A stretch of DNA of 64,000 nt, taken from the NCBI GenBank assembly GCA_044326545.1, contig JBIRBM010000002.1:124001-188000 (forward strand), given 5' to 3'. The first letter of the stretch is position 1. Each line of letters begins with the position of its first letter. The DNA comes from JANWJE01 sp044326545. Its GTDB lineage: Bacteria; Chlamydiota; Chlamydiia; Chlamydiales; Parachlamydiaceae. Shown here in pieces: positions 26,795 to 36,010 of the stretch. A model generated the notes under the pieces. The model saw only the letters and a list, made by a program, of their open reading frames with translations. It was not told where the DNA came from and did not search any database. A program made the position numbers and the translations under genes.

Positions 26795-28243
26795 ATGTTA
26801 TTTTATTTGTTTGTTTTCTTTGTTTGTTATTTGGATGCCTCTTTTTCATGTAATGGTGAAGATCATCTTGAAAAACAGGAGATGGAGACGATTGCTTTGA
26901 CCTTTCAAGGTTTTGCTCGGGAAGGTTCTGAGGCAATATGGCCTCAGTTTGATTTATTAGACCGTCCGACTCTATTTCATTTTAGTCATGGGCATGTCTA
27001 TGCGTATGGGTTAAAGTCTCCTTCACATTTTTGGGAAAAAAAGATCATTCAACAGCTGCCCCTCCTCTTCACCTCTCAATTTTCAGGATCATTGCCTCTT
27101 CTGCATCCCGCCTACTTGTTAGAGAACGAACGCGCCTTTTTGATTGGCTTGGATCATGGCAGGGACGGCTCCTTTATCCCCCTATTGACGTTTATTCACG
27201 AACGTTTTCATATCACGCAATTTGAGTGTTTTGATAAAGAAAGAGTCGTAGAAGCCGACCTATCTGATTATGACAATATTGAAATATTGGCTTTAATGGA
27301 AATGGAACACATCCTTTTAACCTCTTTTCTTCAGGCAGATGATGCTAAAATAAAGCGCAATCATTTAGAAGATTATGTTGCAATGAGCCATTATCGCCGG
27401 CAATTGCTCCATTCAGCCACTCTTTGTTGGGAGAATCATCAGCAAAAAATGGAGGGATTAGCTGACTATGTTAGTGTCAAGACATTTGAAGTTTTTCCTT
27501 TTATTCCACATTTTAAGGCCGAGGATGTTTTAATTGAGATGCGTCAAAAAAAACATCAGGGGATTGTGACAACGCAAGATGCTTTAAAGAGTCGTCACTA
27601 TTTTGTTGGTGCAGTATTGGGAAGGGCTTTGGATTTTTGTGAGGTTCAAAAATGGAAAAAATGGATCCAGAGGAGAAATATCTCTCTTCAAGAGATCCTT
27701 GAATCTGTTTTAAAGATCGATGAACAGGACTTAAAAGAGCGTTTTTTTCAATTGAAGGAATCATTAGGTTGGAAAAAAATAGTCTTAGACATCGAAGAAA
27801 ATGTGTACAAGGAAAAAAAGATCCATGAAGAAGTGATGCACTCTTTTATTGAACGAGAAGGGGTGCTCATCGAGATGGGAACCCCTTCAGGCCCGATGAG
27901 CTCAGGGGGAAGTCATCAAAAAAAATATCAAATTGATCGGCAAATGGTGTTAATGCACGATGTCTCGTTTGCCACAACTCAAGATCAGATGTGGACATTA
28001 CGTTTTATGGCCATTCCAATGATTGTCGAACAACTCAATGGGGATCGGATATTTAAGTTGGAAGGGCAGACCCATCTTATGCTTGATGGTCAGATCTTTT
28101 CGTTGGAAGAGCTGGTGAAAAACGATCAGAAGGAATTTAAATTTCATTCTCTTTTTCTTAAGCATCAATACTGTGAGTTAAATTCACACCGTTCAGGGAT
28201 ATTATCTGTTAAAGGAACAAGGGTCTCTTTTAAATTTTTTTAG
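26795..28243 (+). CDS. Putative secreted HExxH metallopeptidase
   Basis: A short signal peptide (FYLFVFFVCYLDASFSC) is followed by a domain with the zinc motif HERFH (His135, Glu136, His139) in LLTFIHERFHITQ. A possible third ligand is Glu220 in EGLADYVS, the EGxAxY-like arrangement of gluzincins. The last 120 residues look beta-rich. No family is recognised. Its end overlaps the convergent permease gene by 14 bases. Confidence 0.62.
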   Translation: MLFYLFVFFVCYLDASFSCNGEDHLEKQEMETIALTFQGFAREGSEAIWPQFDLLDRPTLFHFSHGHVYAYGLKSPSHFWEKKIIQQLPLLFTSQFSGSLPLLHPAYLLENERAFLIGLDHGRDGSFIPLLTFIHERFHITQFECFDKERVVEADLSDYDNIEILALMEMEHILLTSFLQADDAKIKRNHLEDYVAMSHYRRQLLHSATLCWENHQQKMEGLADYVSVKTFEVFPFIPHFKAEDVLIEMRQKKHQGIVTTQDALKSRHYFVGAVLGRALDFCEVQKWKKWIQRRNISLQEILESVLKIDEQDLKERFFQLKESLGWKKIVLDIEENVYKEKKIHEEVMHSFIEREGVLIEMGTPSGPMSSGGSHQKKYQIDRQMVLMHDVSFATTQDQMWTLRFMAIPMIVEQLNGDRIFKLEGQTHLMLDGQIFSLEELVKNDQKEFKFHSLFLKHQYCELNSHRSGILSVKGTRVSFKFF

Positions 28244-29660
28244 ACTTGTTGCCATAGAGGAAATAGAGAGCGATTCCAATTGCAATCCATACAATAAGGC
28301 GGATCCATGTTGCTTGACCTAAAGAGAGCATCATGCTAAGACAGACAACGATTCCAAATAGGGGGACATAAGGAACCCAAGGAGTTTTAAATGGTCGTTT
28401 CCAATCAGGATCTCTCTTTCGTAAAATGATCACGGCAAGACAGACACAGGCAAAAGCTAATAAGGTTCCAATGCTTGTCATATGCCCTAAAATCTGAATG
28501 GGAACAAAAGCAGCAATTAAGGCGACAAAACAGGTTAAAATAAGAGTGGAAATCCAAGGAGTTTGATAGTGTGGAAGCGTTCGAGAAAAAATGGAGGGAA
28601 GCAATCCATCGCAAGCCATTGCGTAAAAAATGCGTGATTGCCCCAGCAACATGACTAAAATAACAGAGGACAATCCCAAGACGATCGCGAATTTCACAAG
28701 CGCTTTTAACCAGGGATAAGGGGTTGATGCGATGGCCGAGATCACGGGTGCTGCGATGTTAATCTCTTGGTAATTCACCAAGCCGACAAGAACCCAGGAA
28801 AAGAGCATGTATAAGATTGTGCAGATAATCAGCGATCCTATAATTCCAATCGGGACATTTCGTTGAGGCTCCTTTGTCTCTTCCGAAACTGTTGAGACTG
28901 CATCAAAACCAATATAAGCGAAGAAAACAACTCCAGCTCCCCTGAAAATTCCGCTCCACCCAAATTCGCCAAAATTCCCTTCGTTTTTTGGAATAAACGG
29001 ATGATAATTGGCTGGATCAATATAAAAAAATCCAATCCCAATAAAGAGTAAAACGATCGAGATTTTTATCGTGACCATGACGGCATTAATCAAGGCAGAC
29101 TGTTGAATTCCAATGATGAGAATACACGATGTGGCAGCAAGGATCAATACAGCAGGCAGGTTGATGACTCCGGCAACTTCTTGCCCGCTTGAGTGGGAGA
29201 TCGATTGCCAAGGAGAGGTTAACAAGGAAAGTGGGAGAGTGATTCCAATATCATGCAAAAAGGACACGACATACGCAGACCAGCTAATGGCAACTGTTGC
29301 CGCACCAATTGCATATTCGAGAATCAGGTTCCAGCCAATCAACCAAGCGATAAGTTCGCCAAAAGCGACATAGGCATAGGTATATGCACTTCCTGCAATT
29401 GGAATCATTGCTGCCAATTCGCTGTAGCAAAGGCCTGCTGCTGCGCATCCAATGGCGGCAATAAGAAAAGAGAGGATAATGGCGGGACCCGCATTTTGCG
29501 CTGCTGCAATTCCCGTGATGGAAAAAATGCCGGCCCCAATGATACACCCGATTCCAAGCATGACTAATTGAATCGGTCCTAAGTGTCTGCCCAGTTTTTG
29601 TTCATTCAGGGTGCTTTCTTTGGCTAGATCTTCAATTGATTTGCGATTCCAGATTCCCAT
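28230..29660 (-). CDS. APC family amino acid permease
   Basis: A transporter of about 12-14 helices with the APC signature GIGCIIGAGIFSITG in helix 1 and SELAAMIPIAGSAYTYAY in helix 3, plus FFAYIGFDAVSTVSEE in the middle, typical of the cationic amino acid transporter (CAT/YfnA-like) branch. The substrate is not certain. The frame opens ten codons earlier, but the ATG at 29660 with AAGGA six bases upstream is better. Just downstream of the methyltransferase gene on the same strand, so they may form an operon. Confidence 0.88.
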   Translation of the reverse strand: MGIWNRKSIEDLAKESTLNEQKLGRHLGPIQLVMLGIGCIIGAGIFSITGIAAAQNAGPAIILSFLIAAIGCAAAGLCYSELAAMIPIAGSAYTYAYVAFGELIAWLIGWNLILEYAIGAATVAISWSAYVVSFLHDIGITLPLSLLTSPWQSISHSSGQEVAGVINLPAVLILAATSCILIIGIQQSALINAVMVTIKISIVLLFIGIGFFYIDPANYHPFIPKNEGNFGEFGWSGIFRGAGVVFFAYIGFDAVSTVSEETKEPQRNVPIGIIGSLIICTILYMLFSWVLVGLVNYQEINIAAPVISAIASTPYPWLKALVKFAIVLGLSSVILVMLLGQSRIFYAMACDGLLPSIFSRTLPHYQTPWISTLILTCFVALIAAFVPIQILGHMTSIGTLLAFACVCLAVIILRKRDPDWKRPFKTPWVPYVPLFGIVVCLSMMLSLGQATWIRLIVWIAIGIALYFLYGNKSKKI

Positions 29661-29692
29661 CCGACTTCCTTGAGGTGAGTATGTGATCACAT

Positions 29693-30436
29693 TTATAGGA
29701 ATTGATTTTTTTGTCGAGAAATTTCTCCTGCAGCTATCGCAAATGCGTTTGCAACATTAAGGGAATTTTTATGTCCTCGTAAAGGGATTTCAATCAGGTA
29801 ATCGGCGCATTGAAGTGTTTGATCCGAGCACCCATATTCTTCATTGCCCACAACAAGTGTAAATGCAGAAGGGAAAATCATGTCATAGAGGGAGATTGCC
29901 TCCGGGCTAGTTTCCATCACAATAATTGGATGGGGCAGCTGCTGCAGTTCCATTCCTTGAAAACAATCAACCCATTGAATAGTTCCCATCGCAGTATCTT
30001 GGACCTGTTTATGGGTAATAAAAGGAGTCTTGGCAGAACAGTAGAGACGTCCAAAAGAGAACGCTTCCATTGTTCGTATGATACTTCCTACATTGTGGGC
30101 AGAGCGGAGATTGTCGAGGTAAACAGAAATTTGCCATGGCTCCTCTGCTTTTAAATGATCTCCTTTGCGGATTTTCGGAAGCAAATGATGCTCTTTTTTT
30201 GCAAGCTCTGCCAGTTGTAGGTGTCTATGATAGCGATCGGCAATTATTTGGATGGAAATAGAGTCTAGCAGAGGTTCATTCATCCATTCGAGAAGTTGTT
30301 GATAATTATCCCATTCTTTTTCGATTTTTTCGTCATGAATGAGTTGATGATAGAGATGATGCAGTAATTCAGCACATTTTTTATGCTGTCTTTTCAATGG
30401 CAATTGATGAAATTTTTGTTGAGTAAAATCGTACAT
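29693..30436 (-). CDS. TrmH (SpoU) family RNA 2'-O-methyltransferase
   Basis: Contains the three SpoU motifs of knotted methyltransferases: NLRSAHNVGSIIRT, FTLVVGNEEYGCSD and IPLRGHKNSLNVANAFAIAAGEI. The first 90 residues are a helical extension (DFTQQKFHQLPLKRQHKK) that may bind RNA. It should methylate ribose in tRNA or rRNA, but the target cannot be read. The ATG at 30436 is preferred over a TTG two codons upstream. Confidence 0.88.
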   Translation of the reverse strand: MYDFTQQKFHQLPLKRQHKKCAELLHHLYHQLIHDEKIEKEWDNYQQLLEWMNEPLLDSISIQIIADRYHRHLQLAELAKKEHHLLPKIRKGDHLKAEEPWQISVYLDNLRSAHNVGSIIRTMEAFSFGRLYCSAKTPFITHKQVQDTAMGTIQWVDCFQGMELQQLPHPIIVMETSPEAISLYDMIFPSAFTLVVGNEEYGCSDQTLQCADYLIEIPLRGHKNSLNVANAFAIAAGEISRQKNQFL

Positions 30437-30450
30437 TGGCAAACAGTCTA

Positions 30451-30515
30451 AGAGGGTATCTAAAAAGTATAGTCCCTTACGGCGGCTCCAAAGTCCCTGT
30501 TGGCGCGTAAGGTGA
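30451..30515. repeat. Short dispersed repeat with inverted ends
   Basis: AGAGGGTATCTAAAAAGTAT followed by CCTTACGGCG and, later, CGCGTAAGG. The first 30 bases match 23891-23920 at about three quarters of positions, and both copies close with GCGTAAGGT. Non-coding. Confidence 0.5.
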
Positions 30516-30573
30516 GGGATGAATTGAAGTGGGCCCGAAGACCCAAAAACATGAAGACCGGTTCTAAAACCTT

Positions 30574-32160
30574 CTATTTAGCTTGTTTTGCCTCGAGATA
30601 TTCATCTAAATGACCATCAAAAATGTGAATGCCATCTTCTTCAAAAGCAAAAATTTTTGTTGCAACGGTGGAGATTAAATCGCGGTCGTGGCTCGCGACG
30701 ATGACGGTGCCTTTATATTCTTCTAGTCCCCAGGCAAGAGCTGAAACGGCTTCAATGTCGAGATGGTTATTGGGCTCATCAAGAATAATGCAGTTATGAT
30801 CGCTCAATAGCATTCCAGCTAAAATCAAACGGGCGGTTTCACCACCAGAGAGTGTTGCAACCGGTTTAAACGCATCATCGCCGCCAAATAGCATTTTACC
30901 CATGACGCTTCGGATATCTTGGTCGTAAATACCGGGGCGGCGCTCTTTTAACCAATCAAATGAATTGTGTTTGCTTGATTTATCGATGATTTCGGAATGA
31001 TTTTGAGGAAAATAGCTGATGAGAACTTGGTGGCCAAGTTCCACATGTCCTTTATCCGGAGAGGTCACTTGGGCGAGCATTTTTAGGAGGGTTGTTTTTC
31101 CCCGTCCATTATTTCCGATCACCCCGATTTTATCTCCTCTAGCAATTTCTGTTGAGAACGAACGGATGACAGTGGCTCCATCATAACCTTTCGAGATGTT
31201 TTCCACCTTGAGAAGAATTTTTCCGGGCGCTTTTTCTGTTGGGATAAAACGAATATAGGGGCGTTGAATATTTGACTTCTTGAGGTCTTGTGGTTGAAGG
31301 CGGCTGATTTCACGCAATCGTGATTGTACCTGGCTAGCGCGTGTACCAGCTCCAAAACGGGCAACGAATTCCCTCAATTGCGCAATTTTTTTCTCTTTTG
31401 ATTTTGCGTCGGCTTCAGTCCTTTCTCGAACAGATGTTTTTGCAACAATCATTTCATCGTAATTGCCTGGATAAATAATAATGGTTTCGTAATCAATATC
31501 GGCAATATGCGTGGTCACAGAATTGAGGAAGTGCCGGTCGTGGCTAATGACAATTAATGTCCCCTTATAGCTGTGGAGGAATTTCTCTAGCCATCCGATG
31601 GATTCGAGGTCTAAGTGGTTGGTTGGCTCGTCAAGGAGAAGGGCTTGAGGTTCTCCAAAGAGTGATTGAGCTAATAAAACGCGAAATTGCATGTCGGTTG
31701 GGATTTCGTGCATTTTCTTTTCAAAATAATGATCGGCAATTCCCATTCCGCTTAAAAGCATCTCTGCATTGGATTCGGCCGAATAACCATCTTCTTCAGC
31801 AATGATTCCCTCAAGCTCTCCAAGGCGCATTCCGACATCGTCAGATATTTCAACGTCATATAGACTGTCGCGTTCTTTAAAAGCATTCCATAAGCGGTGG
31901 TTGCCCATGATGATGACATCAAGAACACGCTCATTTTTATACGCTTCAATATTTTGCCGTAAGATTCCAACACGATCTGGAAGAGTCACCGTTCCAGAGG
32001 TGGGCTCTTCCATTCCCATGATGATTTTGAGCAGTGTTGTTTTTCCAGCTCCATTCGGACCGGTCAGGCCGTAGCGATTGCCGGCGTTAAAGGTCATCGT
32101 GACATCGTCAAATAAAACTTTGCTGCCAAAACTTTTCGATACTTTAAAAAGGGTGATCAT
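30574..32160 (-). CDS. ybiT: ABC-F family ATPase, YbiT-like
   Basis: Soluble protein with two ABC ATPase halves and no membrane domain. Walker A motifs GPNGAGKTT and GNNGRGKTT; Walker B with LLLDEPTNHLD and IILDEPNNHLD. The start (FGSKVLFDDVTMTFNAGNRYGLTGPN) and the YPGNYDEMIVAKTSVRER segment are closest to E. coli YbiT in my memory. ABC-F proteins act in the ribosomal E site to relieve stalled or unusual translation states. The second signature motif is present as LSGGETARLILAGM. Confidence 0.92.
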   Translation of the reverse strand: MITLFKVSKSFGSKVLFDDVTMTFNAGNRYGLTGPNGAGKTTLLKIIMGMEEPTSGTVTLPDRVGILRQNIEAYKNERVLDVIIMGNHRLWNAFKERDSLYDVEISDDVGMRLGELEGIIAEEDGYSAESNAEMLLSGMGIADHYFEKKMHEIPTDMQFRVLLAQSLFGEPQALLLDEPTNHLDLESIGWLEKFLHSYKGTLIVISHDRHFLNSVTTHIADIDYETIIIYPGNYDEMIVAKTSVRERTEADAKSKEKKIAQLREFVARFGAGTRASQVQSRLREISRLQPQDLKKSNIQRPYIRFIPTEKAPGKILLKVENISKGYDGATVIRSFSTEIARGDKIGVIGNNGRGKTTLLKMLAQVTSPDKGHVELGHQVLISYFPQNHSEIIDKSSKHNSFDWLKERRPGIYDQDIRSVMGKMLFGGDDAFKPVATLSGGETARLILAGMLLSDHNCIILDEPNNHLDIEAVSALAWGLEEYKGTVIVASHDRDLISTVATKIFAFEEDGIHIFDGHLDEYLEAKQAK

Positions 32161-32577
32161 AACTTAAAAACCGTCGCTTACATGAGTAGAGTTTGAAAAT
32201 AATAAACTTCTTGGATCATTTGATTCGCTTGAAAAATCAAAAGCAAAAAAGTTGACTTTAACCAAGCGAATAGAAACAGACAAGAGAGCTAATCGATCAG
32301 AATAACAAAGATTGAGATCAGAAACAAGAGGAATGAAAGCTTCTTGGCAGGGGATACGACATGATATCCCTTCTGTAGACTCACCTGAAGTTGAAAACAG
32401 GTTCAAAACGTCATCAATCATCGAATGTCTAAAAAAACATTGCAAATTTACCTAAAAATAACTTACAATTCATCGAAAAAAATCATTTACAATAAATAAC
32501 TTGCGCCAAGAAAGCTTTCCACTTTAGTTTAAATCGCATCTTGGTGTCTCAGCCATTTTATCCAAAGGAAGGGAAAT
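32161..32577. other. Non-coding stretch upstream of the effector-like genes
   Basis: A minus-strand frame of 93 codons lies here, but it has no recognisable product and contains repeat fragments. GACATGATATCCCTTCT (32358-32374) recurs exactly at 35107-35123, so copies bracket the three genes at 32.5-35.1 kb. AAACAGGTTC near 32393 is another dispersed motif. AAGGAAGGGAAAT just before 32578 is a good ribosome site. Confidence 0.45.
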
Positions 32578-33114
32578 ATGTTATCTGGAGCTCATCTGTT
32601 GGGTTATCATAACCCGAATTTGTTGAATGTAGAAGAAACTAGGGGTGATGCTCAGTCTCATCCAGCAAAATTCACGGCTTATCTTCAAGCAAGCATGACA
32701 AATGGGTTCTTGACAAGGGATCAACAAGCTCTACTGCTCGAACAGGGGGTTGAGGTTAAGTTTATTCATGATATCGCACAAAATCGTTTTCGCCTTTTAG
32801 GGGGAAATGATGCAAAAGATGCTCGTATCGCATTTTGTCGAAAAACAGCCGGAGTATTAAATAATCAATATGCAGAACGATACAATATTGTTGTGTATAA
32901 AAAAAATCACCCAGTTAAAGAAGAGATTGATCCTAGCGATTACATAGATTTTGGCGAAATGCCATGCGAAGACCATCCCACGTTTGTATTTAAATACATT
33001 GTTTTTAAAAAAGGGGTGGTGACTAATAGCGGAGATCGGGGTTATCTGAATTGGTGTTGTGTCGGACAATTCCATAGAAAGGAAGGTCGTGTAACGTTTG
33101 AAGAGAGAGCATAA
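32578..33114 (+). CDS. Hypothetical protein sharing an N-terminal motif with the next gene
   Basis: A 178-aa protein of unknown family. Residues about 40-85 (TNGFLTRDQ...IAQNRFRLLGG) resemble a segment near the start of the following protein (NNGFIPRDK...IAKNRLRLIGG), so the two share a small module, perhaps by duplication. No signal peptide or membrane helix. Good ribosome site upstream; ends 2 bases before the next ATG. Host-directed effector is a guess from context only. Confidence 0.65.
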   Translation: MLSGAHLLGYHNPNLLNVEETRGDAQSHPAKFTAYLQASMTNGFLTRDQQALLLEQGVEVKFIHDIAQNRFRLLGGNDAKDARIAFCRKTAGVLNNQYAERYNIVVYKKNHPVKEEIDPSDYIDFGEMPCEDHPTFVFKYIVFKKGVVTNSGDRGYLNWCCVGQFHRKEGRVTFEERA

Positions 33115-33116
33115 AA

Positions 33117-33986
33117 ATGAATCGGATAACTGAAGTGAGCAATCAAAGAGATCATCACGATCATGAAATTTGGTTTGCTAAAACCTTCAATAACGGTTTT
33201 ATCCCTCGAGATAAAAGAGACTTATGCAAGATTTCTGACGAGACTGTTCAAGAAATAGCAAAAAATCGTTTAAGATTAATCGGAGGGGGGGTAAAAAAAG
33301 CGATTGTTAAAAAGCCTCCAAGAGTGTTCGTTCGAGGCAATCCTGCCCAGATGATTGCCCAGATGATTTACCTTATTATTATGTTGTCTCAGCAAGAGAC
33401 TGCCTCTTCCGGATCTGCCGTCGCGGGCAGAAGCGCTTTAGACAGGGGAACGAGTGCAAGAAGCGGGGGAAGCGCGGCAAGAGGGCACAGTCATTGTCCT
33501 CCTATTGTGGTGCCGCTTGGGTCGATGGTTCAATGGAATCATTATACTTGCGCTCCGGCTGTTTTAAGGGAGATCATGCTCGAATTGTTTCCTGATGCTA
33601 ATCCAGATGAGATTACAGTCAATCAAGTTGCCGCAGCATTAAATACGACTCCATCAGACGGTACAAACCCCGAGGCTATCAGGGAGTTTTTGCAACGTCA
33701 TGGATTGGATTGCATAGATGCATCTGCTAGAGACATTCTTAGATGGGTTAAAACGAATCAAGGACAGCGATATTTTGGAATGCTTCCTGGCCATGCGGTA
33801 TTGATTGTCCGCTTTCTATATGAGGGCACTCCTTTAGAAGAGATTAATTGGATGATAAATCTTGATGATGTCACTGTCGAATATTTAGACCCAGAGCGGC
33901 CGGGGAGGGTGTGTTCGATTCGACTCAGAGATTTTAGAGGGATTTTTGTGATAGGAAGGCATTTGCATCCACCTAGGTCTACCTAG
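33117..33986 (+). CDS. C39-like (papain-fold) cysteine peptidase domain protein, candidate effector
   Basis: The first 60 residues carry the module shared with the upstream gene. A Ser/Gly/Ala/Arg-rich linker (about 95-130) follows. The C-terminal half has the marks of a C39-type peptidase: VQWNHYTCAPAVL with Cys145 and an upstream Gln for the oxyanion hole, PGHAVLIVRF with His226, and VEYLDPERPG with Asp258. Absence of an ABC-transporter domain rules out a standard bacteriocin exporter. Translated right after the previous gene; likely one transcript. Confidence 0.7.
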   Translation: MNRITEVSNQRDHHDHEIWFAKTFNNGFIPRDKRDLCKISDETVQEIAKNRLRLIGGGVKKAIVKKPPRVFVRGNPAQMIAQMIYLIIMLSQQETASSGSAVAGRSALDRGTSARSGGSAARGHSHCPPIVVPLGSMVQWNHYTCAPAVLREIMLELFPDANPDEITVNQVAAALNTTPSDGTNPEAIREFLQRHGLDCIDASARDILRWVKTNQGQRYFGMLPGHAVLIVRFLYEGTPLEEINWMINLDDVTVEYLDPERPGRVCSIRLRDFRGIFVIGRHLHPPRST

Positions 33987-34055
33987 ACTTAATCTTAAGA
34001 TGAGTGAATCAGATAAAAAAAATCAAAACCTTTGACACAAATTCCAAACTGTAAG

Positions 34056-35093
34056 ATGAATCTTTTTCCAGAACTAAACCCTTATGATTTTGGTGATTAT
34101 TCGATTCTCGTTCGAAACGAGGTTTTCGTAAAGAATAACCTCCATTTAGATTGTGAATTGACTTTTCTTAAAATCGAAGAGAAGATCTTATCTACAATTG
34201 GATACACATCTGAGGGGATTGATCGTTTAATCGGTCGAATGCAAAAATTAGATAAAATCACTCATCTTTCTGTCCTATGTGAAGGCAATAGAGAAGATTA
34301 TGAACCCTACATTGTATTCGATTGCGATGTTAAAAAAAAACAGCTCTCAGAGCGATTGAGTTCCCTGTTTAGCCAATGGATTGCAGCTTCGGCAGAAAGC
34401 TCCCAGGTCGTTCAGGGGCTCTTTCTTTCATTCTCCAAAATTTATTCGACAACAATCGAGGGAAAAACGAGGGATTATCCTTTTGTTGCGCACGCTTCCC
34501 CGATTATTTTTGCTAAGGTATCGTCGCGATACGCGTTATTTGCATTTGATTTAACAGCAGAGCGTTTATGCAACACTCCTGTTCTGCAAGAATTTATGCG
34601 GGCAAATTCCGTTTCACTATTTTCACTGGAAGAACCTCTTTTGTATTCGGAATCTAACTGCTGTGCTTTTACCTTTGATATCATGAATAAATGTCTGAAT
34701 GATTTTGAACTCATCGATTTTATGTTTGAAAAAAATCTCTCTTCAGATGTTTGTCATTCAATTCCATTAGAACCCGAACGTTTACCGCCGATATTGATGC
34801 AATGCTGTGAATCTGTTTCTCGTAAACGTCAATATCTTGCCGCGATGAAAGAAGCTGACGCCTGTGCAGAAAAAATATTGATGGGGGCGATTCGCTCTGG
34901 CTCTTTGGTTAAATTAAGAGAAGGCCATCACATCGAACAAGAGAAAAAGTCGATTTCTACATACCTCCATCAATTAAATATGGATCATGCCCGATTTTTG
35001 AATAGAGGCAATCACGAAATGAAGACTTTATTAGAAGAAGAATTAAATGTCTTAGAACCTATTCAGAATCTTTGTACAAGCGGTTCTTCTTGA
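34056..35093 (+). CDS. Candidate YopJ-type (C55) acetyltransferase effector
   Basis: By eye this protein follows the YopJ pattern: His146 in FVAHASPIIF, an acidic residue 19 positions later (Asp165 in FAFDLTAE; YopJ uses His109 and Glu128, the same spacing), and a Cys in YSESNCCAFTF (Cys202, compare SSSECGIFS). After that, LPPILMQCCESVSRKRQYL resembles the YopJ segment LP..FYKHTQS...R..EYL. YopJ proteins acetylate host kinases. Asp instead of Glu, and Cys followed by Cys rather than Gly, are departures. The TTG at 34032 is a weaker start than this ATG. Confidence 0.55.
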   Translation: MNLFPELNPYDFGDYSILVRNEVFVKNNLHLDCELTFLKIEEKILSTIGYTSEGIDRLIGRMQKLDKITHLSVLCEGNREDYEPYIVFDCDVKKKQLSERLSSLFSQWIAASAESSQVVQGLFLSFSKIYSTTIEGKTRDYPFVAHASPIIFAKVSSRYALFAFDLTAERLCNTPVLQEFMRANSVSLFSLEEPLLYSESNCCAFTFDIMNKCLNDFELIDFMFEKNLSSDVCHSIPLEPERLPPILMQCCESVSRKRQYLAAMKEADACAEKILMGAIRSGSLVKLREGHHIEQEKKSISTYLHQLNMDHARFLNRGNHEMKTLLEEELNVLEPIQNLCTSGSS

Positions 35094-35133
35094 CTGGTGT
35101 TAGGATGACATGATATCCCTTCTCCGCACCGGC

Positions 35134-35170
35134 AGCGTGATTTGGGTTTAAGCGAAAGCTCTCCGCGTTG
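35134..35170. repeat. REP-like short repeat
   Basis: A 37-base segment (AGCGTGATTTGGG ... GCGAAAG ... GCGTTG) that aligns with 42397-42433 at about 80 percent of positions. Its ends are GC-rich and weakly complementary. It lies between convergent genes. Confidence 0.45.
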
Positions 35171-35179
35171 TCCTCATCA

Positions 35180-36010
35180 TCATTCCTTAACAGGTTGATT
35201 GGAGCCGATTGCCTGATCATCTGCTGGGATAATCGCTCCTTGATACCGCTCCTCGATGAAATGGCGTGTTTTCTCACTTGTAAGAGCTCTTTTTAGAACT
35301 TGAAGTTCCCGACGCTGCCCTTCTCCTGCTCGAATCACCACAATATTTGCAAAATGAGAATGAGCACTCTCAATTGCTAAAGCATCTTTTTGAGGAGAAA
35401 GGCCCGCTAGAAGGGCAAAATTAGTGCTAATAACAGCCGCATCCACATCGTCTAATGAACGGCTCAGAAGGGGCGAATCTAGTTCGATAAATGTGAGGTG
35501 ATCCGGGTTTGCGGTAATATCAAGAATGCCGGTTTTTGTTCCATTCGGTCTAAGGGTGATCAGTCCCGATTCTTCCAAAAGATTCAGTGCTCTAGCCTGG
35601 TTGGAGGGATCGCTTGGAATTGCAATGATCGCCCCCTTGGGTAGTTGTGTTAAAGTCAGATATTTTTTAGAGTACAAGGCCATCGGTTCGACATGAACGG
35701 CGACAAGGCTTTCTAAAGCATAGCCAAAATCTTTCTTTTGAGCCTCTAAAAACGGGAGGTGTTGGAAATAATTCGCTTCGACTTCACCATCAACTAAGGC
35801 GCGATTTTGCGTATTAAAATCGTCAATGATTAAAATCTCAAATGGGATGCCTTCATTTTTTAAATCAGGTTGAATAAACTCCAAAATCTCCGCGTGGGGC
35901 ACCGATGTGGCGGCAACTTTAAAGGTTGGCTGGCTGGATTTGCTGCAAGAAGAGAGAATCTGTAACAAAGTGCCAACTGTGACAATGATTGAATAAAAAG
36001 ATCGCCTCAT
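35180..36010 (-). CDS. metQ: Methionine-binding lipoprotein MetQ
   Basis: Periplasmic-side substrate-binding lipoprotein of the methionine importer. The signal peptide ends in a lipobox (LQILSSC), so the Cys near residue 22 should be lipid-modified. The mature protein matches the NlpA/MetQ family: VAATSVPHAEILEF, ANYFQHLPFLEAQ, AIPSDPSNQARALNLLEESG. The start overlaps the metI stop by 4 bases (ATGA). Chlamydiae that cannot make methionine import it from the host. Confidence 0.93.
   Translation of the reverse strand: MRRSFYSIIVTVGTLLQILSSCSKSSQPTFKVAATSVPHAEILEFIQPDLKNEGIPFEILIIDDFNTQNRALVDGEVEANYFQHLPFLEAQKKDFGYALESLVAVHVEPMALYSKKYLTLTQLPKGAIIAIPSDPSNQARALNLLEESGLITLRPNGTKTGILDITANPDHLTFIELDSPLLSRSLDDVDAAVISTNFALLAGLSPQKDALAIESAHSHFANIVVIRAGEGQRRELQVLKRALTSEKTRHFIEERYQGAIIPADDQAIGSNQPVKE

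Noticed and set aside
32164..32445. Open frame of 93 codons on the minus strand upstream of the ABC-F gene
   Set aside because: It contains dispersed repeat fragments and no recognisable protein features.
33117..33986. C39-like protein as the processing peptidase of the RiPP
   Set aside because: It is 16 kb from the precursor, has no exporter domain and belongs with the effector-like genes; a link cannot be excluded but nothing supports it.
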